Shown: positions 45,201-53,290, counted from the first letter of the stretch. The stretch is 64,000 nt of DNA from Alloscardovia criceti DSM 17774 (GCF_000376885.1 NZ_AQXR01000009.1:248001-312000), one strand, 5' to 3'. Notes: generated by a model from the sequence alone, not told the origin. Translations and numbers: made by a program.

Positions 45201-46532
45201 AGCTTCGACGTCACCATCGACACAGATGCCCAAACCGTTGAGGTGGGCGATGTACTGAACGCAAGAATTCGCGGCACCGTTACAGTGACCAAGAAGGATG
45301 CGGACGACCAAACACCACTCGCAGGCGCACAGTTCGCTTTGCAACGTGAAGGCAAAACCTTGTACGAGGCTACTGCTGGCGAGGACGGCGTGGCCACCTT
45401 CGAGCGGGTGCTCTACGGCACGTACACACTGGTGGAAACTGAAGCGCCGGTGGGCTACAACCTCTCCACGGAGTCTCTGAACGTCACCGTTGCACAGGAC
45501 GGCGAAACCATCAATGCTGGTGATATCCACAATACGAAGATTCGTGGCACGGTGCTAGTAACCAAGAAGGATGCGGATGACGAGACGCCTTTGGCGGGTG
45601 CGAAGTTTGAGCTCCAGCAGGATGGTGAGACGAAGTATGAGGCCAGTTCTGGCGAAGATGGGGTAGCTACCTTTGAAAACGTCATTTATGGCGACTATCA
45701 ATTGGTAGAAACCCAAGCGCCGGAAGGCTATGTACTAAACGATAAATCCATACTCGTCAGCATGCGTGAAAACGGCAAGACCGTGGATGCGGGTGACGTG
45801 CTCAACGCCAAGATCCGCGGCGCGGTGATTGTGACGAAGAAGGATGCGGATGACGAGATGCCTTTGGCGGGTGCGAAGTTTGAGCTGCAGCAGGATGGTG
45901 AGACGCAGTATGAGGCCACCTCGGGTGAAGACGGTGTGGCTACCTTCGAGGGCGTCATCTACGGTGATTACGAACTCGTAGAAACCGCGGCTCCAGAAGG
46001 CTACGTCCTCGATGAGAAGCCAATCGACATCAGCATCACAGAAGATGGCAAGACCGTGGATGCGGGTGACGTGCTCAACGCCAAGATTCGCGGTGCACTC
46101 AAGGCGCGCAAGATTAATGCGGCCATGGGCTGGGCACTAGCGGGCGCACGCTTCGAGTTACGCGATGCCACATCGCAGGTCGTCGCCGAAGTCACATCTG
46201 CTGAGGATGGCACGATACTCGTTGAGAACCTCCCATACGGCATGTATACGCTGGTAGAAACAAAGGCTCCAGACGGATACATACTGGATCCTGCGGTGCG
46301 CAAGTTTGACATTCAGACCAACGGAGAAATCGTAGACCTAGGGGATATCAAGAATGACCCAATTATCGTGGACACTCCAGAGCAAAAGCTGGCTCGCACG
46401 GGTGTGAACGTGGTCTATGCGTTGCTTCTCGGTGTGGGACTCGCCTTTGGTGGTGTGCTTTTGCGTACCTCCACCGATATGGCACCGGCCGCGGGATCGA
46501 GGAAGCGCGGTGGTAGGCATGCGCGGCGATAA
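39267..46532 (+). CDS. Giant wall-anchored adhesin with SpaA-like repeats and LAxTG sorting signal
   Basis: 2,421 residues. Signal peptide MRWRNLIISAALTVSMILP ending SSAFA. A 140-residue Q/S/D/N-rich linker follows, then about 1,000 residues of unrecognised folded region containing two calcium-loop-like stretches (DPDGDGKNE, DVNGDGSTED). An SdrD B-like domain GTVWYDKDYDGVMDDTDAEP lies near 1,195-1,250 and a Cna-B-like domain near 1,350-1,450. Ten SpaA-like repeats of 91 residues (each starting KIRGTV) span about 1,453-2,363. The end is LARTG (about 2,375), a membrane helix and a basic tail RKRGGRHARR. LAxTG with an Arg-rich tail suits class E sortases of actinobacteria. It is exported and cross-linked to peptidoglycan; adhesion is inferred. 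ATG 39267 follows AGGGGA. Confidence 0.92.
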   Translation: MRWRNLIISAALTVSMILPISSAFAAQSTQDSANNQTTTSVQPDSTTQSDSALESDGQATNNSAGTESINQDSAADALDSDASASTSADNSDNNSDNSDNSADSTSTYTQDGAATQDSDAQDEAATQSDSQSEAQAPAARAPQARAQAQAQPIVEATLRDRNQEATQRAELTDPFGDFTTGRNAAYYLRIHAVFPAASEKRIAVRLNYGVQYGNYSFDTTAGWYLALKENGITYPGDQPHAEDKNTKLYGANFQDGTLSFDFQDGTQEVTFDVPIRVSWSQDNGGANADGMSSIPQAVSVTQSYTEEDGTEVSTKIGTNFTITNLRAVVIGLQRRINNMFNDNGNIAIASDSPKGTGDDVTYNAGLNDNSGAMLDDYYVAMLAPADAEYLGISTKNGAFGDGTQYLRTIDAGEHFTLSTGEDYVVPDGQKLYVWQRTNSYTNTDVNRGFNPMWRFPSDKFPAGTVVEIKQIDVGIKFYNPYQERSYLPYNANNRATVRYEITPPQEDVYVNTTMYWQGNTKPQGWPLWEGYIADNNVYMGAPGYEHTQERTFGYFTVGNRGTGDSRAKTIIIDYDVNNTGVGGVTGQALPFLSHEYLGLQPTQVTDFKAVLWDSNTNTTKEYTLDNPPQRFRVQTLLGEGAHEGIYIKHIEYKIDTIPAKTALVSYNNNDYATENFGSPTASFPYFGVVRNNTYIEKGKWGDDPSLFKTRIRIENTGAEEPNWNKRHQEEGDPDGDGKNEYLWYEGRSADHVTIGDTFTAFTGKSYIEGHGEVRGWHGGDFTINLGDQFRDGGISYFSPVWGDGSKNGIETYKAAYLISPYGSDMSIHVKYRAYNSKPWLTSKSNNEYEAAQPKIYKVPASEALKAEYPNAVVYKLDFSVLTSQQDIYESRAFGPSVLWREASSTIPYATNQSYWAYMGYPIVQVSYTSDPEKDVPGVFRGMLWYEYDTDTPEELVYGDGFTNDKWDVNGDGSTEDKIGLAYGSLTIKAPTDVVVRSSAKMASQPDSRYVTYDGRSKAVVGAQSTVDYRLIANNPTVMDVNGFESYWPVPKAGQNWGNRLQPEGAFKFNMYLNGGIRSEIPDGYKVYYAKNATPTQNELKWADFEWTEQSGTSSWTQGDWDQVNFVKVVSPDNAVFASKQTLPMKFNLMVREGENKDAVNGLLNVYKSAYLRDLGSGKTWAYGQPVGIVIATGTIGGTVWYDKDYDGVMDDTDAEPRIAGAKVELYNDRGELVDSRVTDAAGQYQFDGLLKPTASTDTANALASRFAANSALPDSPLASLSRAAAAANDAQDDSGLDQYTVKITNPDTEKYSRFTAQGADMRFTSDENSANTATSVAVNTLSAVANDLNVGLTQTRRITVSKTWAETDAQKTPVTIKLRADGQPVKDIDGHEVADLTLNDSNNWTDVFTNLIINNAETNTEIQYTVAEDPEPEGYWSAVTGNMTDGFSVTNTKIRGTVTVTKVDADDQTPLAGAKFALQQDGVTKYEATSDDHGVATFSDVLYGTYIVVETKAPTGYVLSTQTLTVQVKGNGDTVNAGTITNAKIRGTVTVMKVDADDQAPLPGAKFALQQAGETKYTATSEANGVATFENVVYGNYELVETQAPEGYVLSDTKLDVKVDKDGETVNAGTIENAKIRGTVKVTKLDAEDQKPLAGAKFELQQGGETQYEATSGADGVATFENVIYGNYELVETVAPEGYVLSDTKLDVKVDKDGETVNAGTIENAKIRGTVTVKKVDADDQAPLAGAKFELRQGDETKYEATSGADGIATFEGVIYGDYELVETQAPEGYVLNNTVRQVRVREHQQNVDAGSVENAKIRGTVTVKKVDADDQTPLSGARFELQYNGVTKYVATSSADGVATFENVIYGDYQLVETVAPEGYVLNKEPIAVSVRENGETVEAGIVQNAKIRGTVIVAKKDKDDNNAPLAGVTFALQQNGETKYEAVSGADGLAVFNDVVYGRYTLRETKAAEGYVITDESFDVTIDTDAQTVEVGDVLNARIRGTVTVTKKDADDQTPLAGAQFALQREGKTLYEATAGEDGVATFERVLYGTYTLVETEAPVGYNLSTESLNVTVAQDGETINAGDIHNTKIRGTVLVTKKDADDETPLAGAKFELQQDGETKYEASSGEDGVATFENVIYGDYQLVETQAPEGYVLNDKSILVSMRENGKTVDAGDVLNAKIRGAVIVTKKDADDEMPLAGAKFELQQDGETQYEATSGEDGVATFEGVIYGDYELVETAAPEGYVLDEKPIDISITEDGKTVDAGDVLNAKIRGALKARKINAAMGWALAGARFELRDATSQVVAEVTSAEDGTILVENLPYGMYTLVETKAPDGYILDPAVRKFDIQTNGEIVDLGDIKNDPIIVDTPEQKLARTGVNVVYALLLGVGLAFGGVLLRTSTDMAPAAGSRKRGGRHARR
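43623..46355 (+). repeat. Ten tandem 273-bp repeats (SpaA-like domains) in the adhesin
   Basis: Repeat units start at 43623, 43896, 44169, 44442, 44715, 44988, 45264, 45537, 45810 and 46083. Nine steps are 273 or 276 bases (the sixth unit has one extra codon). Units share KIRGTV, ADD..PLAGAKF.LQ, EATSG.DGVATF and APEGYVL. Several neighbours are nearly identical over long stretches. Confidence 0.95.
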
Positions 46533-46553
46533 GACTCGCTAAATGCATTGTTC

Positions 46554-46592
46554 AAGGGACGATAGTGTTTTGTACTATCGTCCCTTTGTCTA
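46554..46592 (+). terminator. Intrinsic terminator of the adhesin gene
   Basis: AAGGGACGATAGT / ACTATCGTCCCTT, perfect 13-bp stem with a 7-base loop, then TGTCT. Confidence 0.85.
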
Positions 46593-46609
46593 TCCGTAAG
46601 AAAAACGGC

Positions 46610-46659
46610 ATAAAAAAGCTCTGGCAGCTCATGCTGACACAGCACAGAAAGCCAGAGCT
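46610..46659 (-). terminator. Intrinsic terminator of upp
   Basis: On the minus strand AGCTCTGGC / GCCAGAGCT is followed by TTTTTTA; it lies 24 bases past the upp stop. Confidence 0.85.
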
Positions 46660-46683
46660 AGAGAAAAGAAAGTGAGGCTAAAA

Positions 46684-47328
46684 TTAGTCCACCAGACCGT
46701 ACAAACGATCACCCGCATCACCCAAACCAGGGACGATGTATGCCTTTTCGTTGAGCTTCTCATCCTCAGCGCAGACCACAAGCTTGAAATCGATAGAAGG
46801 ATCGACTTCTTTCTCCAAGCGCTCCAAGCCTTCTGGTGCGGCGAGAATGCAGATAGCAGTAACGTCCTTAGCGCCGAGCTTCTTCAAATACTCGATAGCG
46901 GCCACCAATGTGCCACCGGTTGCCAGCATAGGGTCCACGACGAAGACCTGACGGCCCGTCAAATCATCCGGCAAGCGGTTTGCGTAGGTGACGATATCCA
47001 AGGTATTTTCGTCGCGCTTCATACCGAGGAAGCCCACTTCAGCCGTTGGAATCAGACGGGTCATGCCGCCAAGCATGCCCAAACCAGCGCGCAAAATTGG
47101 CACAACCATAGGGCGAGGCTTCGTCAGTTTCTTGCCCACCATAGGAGCTACAGGGGTTTCAATAGGCGCATCTTCCACGGTGAGATCGCGCGTAGCTTCA
47201 TAAGCTTCCAGCATGACAAGTTCAGAAACAAGTTCACGGAAAGTGTTAGAAGGAGTGTTCTTATCACGCAAAACAGTGAGCTTATGGGCGACCAAAGGGT
47301 GGTCCAAAACAGTCAAATGCATAGTCAT
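46684..47328 (-). CDS. upp: Uracil phosphoribosyltransferase
   Basis: 214 residues; salvages uracil with PRPP to UMP. PRPP-binding loop [18 protein letters not shown]; uracil loop near the C-terminus [35 protein letters not shown] is the family N-terminus. The ATG at 47328 lies only 6 bases after a TATGCT hexamer (47335-47340 on the plus strand) and has no Shine-Dalgarno, so the mRNA is probably leaderless. The start codon is 23 bp from that of the divergent tadA. Confidence 0.96.
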   Translation of the reverse strand: MTMHLTVLDHPLVAHKLTVLRDKNTPSNTFRELVSELVMLEAYEATRDLTVEDAPIETPVAPMVGKKLTKPRPMVVPILRAGLGMLGGMTRLIPTAEVGFLGMKRDENTLDIVTYANRLPDDLTGRQVFVVDPMLATGGTLVAAIEYLKKLGAKDVTAICILAAPEGLERLEKEVDPSIDFKLVVCAEDEKLNEKAYIVPGLGDAGDRLYGLVD

Positions 47329-47351
47329 ACTTTCAGCATAGTCTTAGGTGT
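47329..47351. promoter_or_regulatory. 23-bp divergent, apparently overlapping promoters of upp and tadA
   Basis: For upp, TATGCT ends 6 bases before its ATG; for tadA, TAGTCT (47339-47344) ends 7 bases before its ATG. The hexamers overlap by two bases on opposite strands. Each -35 element would have to lie inside the other gene. The layout suits leaderless transcripts and mutually exclusive polymerase binding. Confidence 0.5.
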
Positions 47352-47807
47352 ATGAACTCGCCATTTTCACACGCTATGGGCGTGGCTCTCGAGCAGGCAC
47401 AGCAAGCCCTAGACAGCCACGAAATTCCTGTGGGAGCCGTGCTACTGGATGAAGATGGTGCTGTCATAGCCGCCGCCCACAATCTGCGCGAGACGCATGG
47501 AGACCCTTTAGCGCATGCTGAAGTGGAAGTCCTGCGTAAGGCTGCGCAGCTTAGAGGAGACTGGAAGTTTGACAACTGCACCTTAGTCGTCACGCTGGAG
47601 CCGTGCCCTATGTGTGCAGGAGCGGCCGTCAGCGCCCATATGGGACGCATTGTTTTTGGTGCGTGGGACGAAAAAATGGGTGCCTTGGGCTCAGTGTGGG
47701 ATATAGCGCGCGATCCGCATGGGGGATTTCAGCCCGAGGTGTTTGCAGGAGTTCGCGCGTATGAGTGTGCACAGCTGCTGACGGAGTTTTTCCGCACGAA
47801 ACGATAA
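47352..47807 (+). CDS. tadA: tRNA-specific adenosine deaminase
   Basis: 151 residues. Zinc and catalytic residues are H55-A-E57 (DPLAHAEVEV) and C85-P-M-C88 (TLEPCPMCAGA). TadA converts A34 to inosine in tRNA-Arg(ACG), and is essential in many bacteria. The family N-terminus is short, so ATG 47352 fits. No ribosome site is visible, in line with a leaderless mRNA. Confidence 0.95.
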   Translation: MNSPFSHAMGVALEQAQQALDSHEIPVGAVLLDEDGAVIAAAHNLRETHGDPLAHAEVEVLRKAAQLRGDWKFDNCTLVVTLEPCPMCAGAAVSAHMGRIVFGAWDEKMGALGSVWDIARDPHGGFQPEVFAGVRAYECAQLLTEFFRTKR

Positions 47808-47856
47808 GTAATCTGGCTATTTCTTAAAATTCTCTGGTTTGGCTGGGCGTTTTGCC

Positions 47857-47874
47857 CAACCGGTTCGATATAAT
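47857..47874 (+). promoter_or_regulatory. LacI-type operator over the alpha-galactosidase promoter
   Basis: CAACCGGTTCGATA (47857-47870) runs into the -10 box TATAAT (47869-47874). The same motif occurs before sucrose phosphorylase and twice before the sugar-binding protein. A GGGCGTTTTGCCC-like hairpin that could end tadA lies immediately upstream. Confidence 0.75.
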
Positions 47875-47991
47875 TTCTTGTAGACGGAAAATAAATACCG
47901 TAAACTAATTAAAACAAGCGGTACGGGGCAATGATGGCCCACGGCTGCTCACAACGACTCAAAGGCGCGACACAACAAGTAAGGACCAATG

Positions 47992-50373
47992 ATGGTAAAT
48001 TCTTCCACCCTTTCTCGCAACGTATACGCAGACAGCGGCGATCCTGTGGATGGTAAAACGCAATCCATATATACTTTGGAAAACTCGGGCGTGGCGGTGA
48101 CCCTATCCGTGTTTGATAACGAACTCCCGCGCATAGTGTACTGGGGCAAGTCCTGGGAGAGCGCTCCTGCACAGTCAGCACATTCAGTACAGCCCGATAC
48201 TTCCGTAGCACATCTGTACGCGGCTCTGCGTCCACAGCGCATTTCCGGTGGTTTGGATGATACGAGCTTTCCTTCCGTTTTGCCTACACAGGCAGAAGGA
48301 TGGACGGGTGCGCCACGTTTTGTGGTGACGCGCGATGGTCAAGAAATTTTCTGCAAATTTACGGTGACGGATGTGCAGGCAAATGTGGAAGGCAAGGTTA
48401 TCGATGGCTTATCTGATCTTGCACGCCAGCTTTCTGGTCTCAGTGAGGAAGAACTCCAACAGGCGGAGGAAACCAGCTCCACCTATCCATCTGGCCTCGC
48501 TCAGGTACCACACGTGGTGGTGACGGCAGAAGACGCTCAGCAGGCTGTGAAACTGGTCTGGGAAATGCAAATTCTCAACGGTGGCTTGGTGCGTCAGCGG
48601 GCGCAAGTGTCTAACATGGACTCAGCGGCGCCAGATTCTGTACTGTCCGTGCAGACGTTGGAGCTGTCCTATCCTGTGCCAGCCATTGCTCAGGAAATCC
48701 TCACCACAGCCGGGCATCACTTGCGCGAACGTCATCCACAGCGTCAAAACCTCACCATGGGCCGCTTTGAGCGCGTGGTGGAAATTGGCCGCCCAGACTT
48801 TGATGCCACGCTGCTGCTCAATATCGGCTCCCGCGGCTTTGATTTTGAGCATGGTGAAGTGTATTCCACGCATGTGGGTTGGTCGGGAAATTCCATTACG
48901 GCAGTAGAACAGACCGTGTATACCCTGCCAATCATTGGCGGTGGTGAGCATTTGTATGCAGGCGAAGTGCAGCTCACTGCGGGCTCACAGGATACCTATA
49001 CTTCACCATGGGTGTATGGTTCGTACGGCGAGGGGCTCAATGCAGTTGCACAGCGTTTCCATGCTTACGTTTCCAGCTTGCATCCAAACTTCCGTGCTAA
49101 GCCTCGCCCGGTTATTTTGAATACGTGGGAGGCCGTGTACTTTGATCATGACTTTGATACGTTGAAGAGACTTGCGGACAAGGCGGCGCAGTGCGGCGTA
49201 GAGCGCTTCGTTGTGGATGATGGCTGGTTTGGCAGCCGCCGCGATGATACCTCGGGCTTGGGTGACTGGTATGTGTCGGAAGAAGCCTGGCCGGAAGGTC
49301 TCAAGCCGCTGGCGGATTATGTGCACGGTTTAGGTATGGAATTCGGCTTATGGTTTGAGCCGGAAATGGCGAATATCGTATCTGATCTGGTAAGCCAGCA
49401 TCCGGACTGGTTGCTGGCGCCAAACAGTGCTCGCAAGCCTATGCAAGGCCGCTTCCAGCAGGTCGTGGATCTGTCTAATCCAGAGGCATTGCGCTATATC
49501 TTCGACGCCATGGATCGCTTAGTAGATGAAATTGGCATTGACTATATCAAGTGGGATCACAACAAGCTCGTCACCGAGCCGGGGTCGCCAATTCATGGAT
49601 TTGCAGCCACGCAGCGCAAGCAGGTCGAAGCTGTGTATGCCATCTTTGATGCGCTCAAAATTAAGCATGATGGTTTAGAAATCGAATCCTGCTCCTCGGG
49701 CGGTGGTCGCGTGGATTTGGGTATCCTCGAGCGTGCTGACCGCATCTGGACCTCCGACTGCGTAGATCCTGTAGAGCGCGCGGATATCCAGCGCTACACC
49801 TCGCTACTCCTGCCAGAAAGCATGATGGGCGAGCACGTCGGAGCCTCTCCAGCGCACTCCACTCAACGCGCCACGTCACTATCTATGCGTGCGGCCACTG
49901 CACTCTTTGGGCATCTTGGCATCGAGTGGGATCTCAATAGCCAGCCACAGGAGGATCTGGATGCCTTGGCCCAGTGGGTGGATTTGTACAAGCAAAGCAG
50001 ACCATGGGCTGGCTTTGGTGTGAACGTGCACGGGGATAACAATGATGACAATGTCCGCCTCGATGGCGTGATTGCCCTCGATGGCTCGAAAGCCTTGTAT
50101 CGTTTCGCACAGGTGCGCACCTCGGTGCATTACCCAGCCTTGCCAGTGCGCTTACCAGGTCTCGATGACCACACTCTGTATCGTGTACGTCCTGTAGATA
50201 TCCAGCGCGAGCTGACCGTGCATGAAATGAATGGTCAGTCAGAGCTGCTGTGGTGGAATGCCGAGGGTGTTATACTCAGCGGTGCAGCATTGAAGAACTT
50301 TGGCATTCGCCCACCACAACTGCACCCAGCACAGGCCGTTGTATTCCAGGTGGACGCGGTAGAAACGTTGTAG
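47992..50373 (+). CDS. Alpha-galactosidase, GH36
   Basis: 793 residues, cytoplasmic (no signal peptide). It removes alpha-1,6-galactose from raffinose, stachyose or melibiose. The catalytic nucleophile is D522 in DYIKWDHNK and the acid/base is D589 in WTSDCVDPVERADIQRY; CSSGGGRVDLGIL is the GH36 substrate-site motif. The N-terminal beta-sandwich (about 1-300) and C-terminal sheet are of normal length. Two ATGs adjoin (47989 and 47992); the second has AAGGA at the better 6-base spacing. It is followed by the lacI-type gene after 18 bases, so both share one operator-controlled transcript. Confidence 0.95.
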   Translation: MVNSSTLSRNVYADSGDPVDGKTQSIYTLENSGVAVTLSVFDNELPRIVYWGKSWESAPAQSAHSVQPDTSVAHLYAALRPQRISGGLDDTSFPSVLPTQAEGWTGAPRFVVTRDGQEIFCKFTVTDVQANVEGKVIDGLSDLARQLSGLSEEELQQAEETSSTYPSGLAQVPHVVVTAEDAQQAVKLVWEMQILNGGLVRQRAQVSNMDSAAPDSVLSVQTLELSYPVPAIAQEILTTAGHHLRERHPQRQNLTMGRFERVVEIGRPDFDATLLLNIGSRGFDFEHGEVYSTHVGWSGNSITAVEQTVYTLPIIGGGEHLYAGEVQLTAGSQDTYTSPWVYGSYGEGLNAVAQRFHAYVSSLHPNFRAKPRPVILNTWEAVYFDHDFDTLKRLADKAAQCGVERFVVDDGWFGSRRDDTSGLGDWYVSEEAWPEGLKPLADYVHGLGMEFGLWFEPEMANIVSDLVSQHPDWLLAPNSARKPMQGRFQQVVDLSNPEALRYIFDAMDRLVDEIGIDYIKWDHNKLVTEPGSPIHGFAATQRKQVEAVYAIFDALKIKHDGLEIESCSSGGGRVDLGILERADRIWTSDCVDPVERADIQRYTSLLLPESMMGEHVGASPAHSTQRATSLSMRAATALFGHLGIEWDLNSQPQEDLDALAQWVDLYKQSRPWAGFGVNVHGDNNDDNVRLDGVIALDGSKALYRFAQVRTSVHYPALPVRLPGLDDHTLYRVRPVDIQRELTVHEMNGQSELLWWNAEGVILSGAALKNFGIRPPQLHPAQAVVFQVDAVETL

Positions 50374-50391
50374 AAAAGGTGTGAAGGCACA

Positions 50392-51558
50392 ATGGTTGGA
50401 ATACGTGACGTTGCGAAAAAAGCAGGCGTCTCCACAAGCACAGTTTCGCTGGTTATCAATAACAGCGGGTACGTTTCGGACAAAATGCGCGAACTCGTCA
50501 CCGCTGCGATGCAGGAACTCAATTACATTCCAAACGATTTAGCGAAAAACCTGTCTAAAGGCCGCACCAATACGGTGGGCGTTATCATCCCTACGCTCCA
50601 GCACCCCTTCTTTGCCTCGCTTGTGGCAAGAATTCAGCATTACTTGGACGTGCAAGGTATGCGAGCTCTGCTGTGTTCTACAGCCGATCAGCAAACGGGG
50701 GAAACTCAGTATGTAGATATGCTGCAAAGGCATACACTCGATGCGCTGATTATGGGCTCGCATTCCCAGCTGAGCCAGGAGTACTGGGAAACGATTCATC
50801 GTCCCATTGTGGGCTTTGACCGTTATCTGTGTGATTCCATCCCAACCGTGGGTGCAGACCACGTCTCTGGCGGGCGTATCGTGGCGCAAAAGCTCATCGA
50901 AACGGGCGTGCAGCATGTGGTCAACATTGGCGGCCCGCGCACGCGTTTCCATGACCGCGACCGAGGTGTGGAGCTGCTCAATGCCCGTGCAATGAGTTCA
51001 CGGCCAGACAGCTCCTTCCCTACGGTGCGCTATCAGTTGGTCATGGAGGATGAGCTACTGACCGCAGGTATTGAGACGGATTACATTACGGTGGAGGACC
51101 TGTCGGATTTGTCGCTCTTCTTGAGCTCTGCGCAGCGAGCTTTCGACGATTTTGCGGATGTGGATGCCATTGTGGCGCCGGATTTGGCGGCCGCCGCGGT
51201 GATCCAAGAGGCGACGAAACGCGGCATCCGCATCCCGGAGGATCTGCAAGTCATCGCCTATGACGGTACGTACATTACGCAATTTGCGGGTCAACAAATT
51301 TCATCCATCGTGCAAAATGTAGATGAAACCGCGCGCCGCTTGGTGGTGCATACCATGCAGGAAATCGAAAGATATGCCCATGCCGAACGGTCAAAAACGC
51401 AGATTAGCGCGGATCAGTCCGGTGAGAAGATTTCCAATGATCATCAGGACTACTTCTCCGTTTCTGATAATTCTGAGGGCGTGCCGTATCGCTTCGATGC
51501 GGTCAAACTCGAATTTGTGGAGCGGCACACAACCAAGCGTATGGATATCAATAAATAA
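50392..51558 (+). CDS. LacI-family sugar-responsive repressor
   Basis: 388 residues. The helix-turn-helix is IRDVAKKAGVSTSTVSLVIN at the N-terminus, with hinge NYIPNDLAKNLSKGRTNTVG, then a periplasmic-binding-like effector domain. The last 60 residues are hydrophilic and longer than usual. It is co-transcribed with alpha-galactosidase. The shared operator before three sugar transcripts in this locus is probably its binding site, and the effector is likely raffinose, sucrose or a product; both points are inference. The ATG has GAAGG 4 bases upstream. A strong terminator follows. Confidence 0.93.
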   Translation: MVGIRDVAKKAGVSTSTVSLVINNSGYVSDKMRELVTAAMQELNYIPNDLAKNLSKGRTNTVGVIIPTLQHPFFASLVARIQHYLDVQGMRALLCSTADQQTGETQYVDMLQRHTLDALIMGSHSQLSQEYWETIHRPIVGFDRYLCDSIPTVGADHVSGGRIVAQKLIETGVQHVVNIGGPRTRFHDRDRGVELLNARAMSSRPDSSFPTVRYQLVMEDELLTAGIETDYITVEDLSDLSLFLSSAQRAFDDFADVDAIVAPDLAAAAVIQEATKRGIRIPEDLQVIAYDGTYITQFAGQQISSIVQNVDETARRLVVHTMQEIERYAHAERSKTQISADQSGEKISNDHQDYFSVSDNSEGVPYRFDAVKLEFVERHTTKRMDINK

Positions 51559-51577
51559 ATCCATCAGCAGTGCCTTC

Positions 51578-51616
51578 AAGGGCTTCCGATTCAGCGCAAT
51601 CGGAAGCCCTTATATT
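51578..51616 (+). terminator. Intrinsic terminator of the alpha-galactosidase/lacI operon
   Basis: Perfect 14-bp stem AAGGGCTTCCGATT / AATCGGAAGCCCTT with a 6-base loop, followed by ATATTATT. Confidence 0.85.
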
Positions 51617-51678
51617 ATTCCCGAGCGCCAAGAATTTCATGAATCGCGCCAAAAATTACCTGAGTAGCCGATTAAAAT

Positions 51679-51707
51679 TTGCTCTTATCAAACGGGTTCG
51701 ATATAAT
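51679..51707 (+). promoter_or_regulatory. Sucrose phosphorylase promoter with LacI-type operator
   Basis: TTGCTC (51679-51684), 17-bp spacer, TATAAT (51702-51707). The operator AAACGGGTTCGATA (51690-51703) covers the spacer end and part of the -10 box. Confidence 0.75.
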
Positions 51708-51744
51708 AGGAGAGTCTGAAAAATTGATCAGCCATGGAGGACTG

Positions 51745-53247
51745 ATGAAGAACAAAGTTCAATTAATTACCTATGCAGATCGCCTTGGTGATGGGACATT
51801 GCAGTCTATGACCGAGACCATCCGCAAGCATTTTGATGGCGTGTATGAGGGCGTGCATATTCTCCCATTCTTCACACCGTTCGACGGAGCTGATGCAGGC
51901 TTCGACCCAGTGGATCACACGCAAGTGGATCCACGTTTGGGCTCTTGGGATGACGTGGCAGAGCTTTCCAAGACGCACGACATTATGGTCGATACCATTG
52001 TGAACCACATGTCGTGGGAATCCAAGCAGTTCCAGGACGTGATGGCTAAGGGTGAGGAATCTGAGTATTATCCAATGTTCCTGACCATGTCTTCGATTTT
52101 CCCAGATGGCGTCACCGAAGAGGATTTGACCGCCATTTATCGTCCACGTCCAGGTCTGCCATTTACGCATTACACCTGGGGTGGCAAGACGCGTCTGGTC
52201 TGGACAACCTTTACGCCTCAGCAGGTGGATATTGATACCGACTCAGAAATGGGTTGGAATTATCTGCTCACCATTTTGGATCAGCTGTCTCAGTCGCATG
52301 TATCCCAGATCCGTTTGGATGCGGTGGGCTACGGTGCGAAGGAAAAGAATTCGTCCTGCTTCATGACGCCGAAGACCTTCAAGCTCATCGAGCGCATTAA
52401 GGCTGAGGGCGAGAAGCGTGGCTTGGAAACCTTGATTGAGGTGCATTCCTACTACAAGAAGCAGATCGAAATTGCTTCCAAGGTGGATCGCGTGTATGAC
52501 TTCGCCATCCCGGGTCTGCTTTTGCATGCTTTGGAATTCGGCAAGACCGATTCGTTGGCCAAGTGGATTGAAGTACGTCCGCACAATGCGGTCAACGTAC
52601 TGGATACGCACGATGGCATTGGCGTTATCGACATCGGCTCTGACCAGATGGATCGCTCCTTGCTGGGTCTCGTACCAGATGAGGAAGTCGATGCTCTGGT
52701 GGAGTCCATTCATCGCAATTCCAACGGCGAATCCCAGGAAGCAACCGGTGCGGCCGCATCTAACCTTGATTTGTATCAGGTCAACTGCACGTACTACTCC
52801 GCTTTGGGTAGCGATGACCAGAAGTACATCGCTGCGCGTGCCGTGCAGTTCTTCATGCCAGGCGTGCCACAGGTATATTATGTTGGCGCTTTGGCGGGTA
52901 AGAATGATATGGAGCTGCTCAAGAACACCAATGTGGGCCGCGATATTAATCGTCACTACTACTCCGCAGCCGAAGTCGCTCAGGAAGTGGAGCGCCCAGT
53001 GGTGAAGGCTCTCAATGCATTGGGTCGTTTCCGCAATACTCTGTCCGCCTTCGATGGTGAATTTAGCTACACCGAAGCAGACGGCGTGCTTACCATGACT
53101 TGGGCGGATGACGCTACCAGCGCCAAGCTCACCTTCGCCCCTCAGGCCGGTGCTCACGATGTATCCGTAGCCCGCTTGGAGTGGAAGGATAGTGCTGGCG
53201 AGCATGCTACCGATGATCTCATTGCAAACCCACCAGTGGTGGCATAG
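51745..53247 (+). CDS. scrP: Sucrose phosphorylase, GH13_18
   Basis: 500 residues, near the 504 of the Bifidobacterium adolescentis enzyme. It splits sucrose with phosphate into fructose and glucose 1-phosphate, saving one ATP. Catalytic residues fall at the same numbers as in that enzyme: nucleophile D192 (RLDAVGYG), acid/base E232 (LIEVHSYY) and D290 (DTHDGIG). ATG 51745 has GGAGG 4 bases upstream. Its own operator-bearing promoter separates it from lacI. The galactose-free sucrose left by alpha-galactosidase would be its substrate. Confidence 0.97.
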   Translation: MKNKVQLITYADRLGDGTLQSMTETIRKHFDGVYEGVHILPFFTPFDGADAGFDPVDHTQVDPRLGSWDDVAELSKTHDIMVDTIVNHMSWESKQFQDVMAKGEESEYYPMFLTMSSIFPDGVTEEDLTAIYRPRPGLPFTHYTWGGKTRLVWTTFTPQQVDIDTDSEMGWNYLLTILDQLSQSHVSQIRLDAVGYGAKEKNSSCFMTPKTFKLIERIKAEGEKRGLETLIEVHSYYKKQIEIASKVDRVYDFAIPGLLLHALEFGKTDSLAKWIEVRPHNAVNVLDTHDGIGVIDIGSDQMDRSLLGLVPDEEVDALVESIHRNSNGESQEATGAAASNLDLYQVNCTYYSALGSDDQKYIAARAVQFFMPGVPQVYYVGALAGKNDMELLKNTNVGRDINRHYYSAAEVAQEVERPVVKALNALGRFRNTLSAFDGEFSYTEADGVLTMTWADDATSAKLTFAPQAGAHDVSVARLEWKDSAGEHATDDLIANPPVVA

Positions 53248-53290
53248 CAGGAGAGTAGTGGACATTTAGAATAATTCTTCTCCTTCATAT

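Noticed and set aside
43398-45530. 710-codon open frame antisense to the adhesin repeats
   Set aside because: It is created by the repeated sequence of the sense gene; its translation is itself a 91-residue repeat without recognised domains, and it has no convincing ribosome site.
43623-46355. Regular tandem repeats that could be mistaken for a CRISPR array
   Set aside because: Units are 273 bp, continuous and coding; there are no short spacers.
52243-53265. 340-codon frame antisense to sucrose phosphorylase
   Set aside because: Sense frame has all three catalytic residues at expected numbers; the antisense frame has no features.
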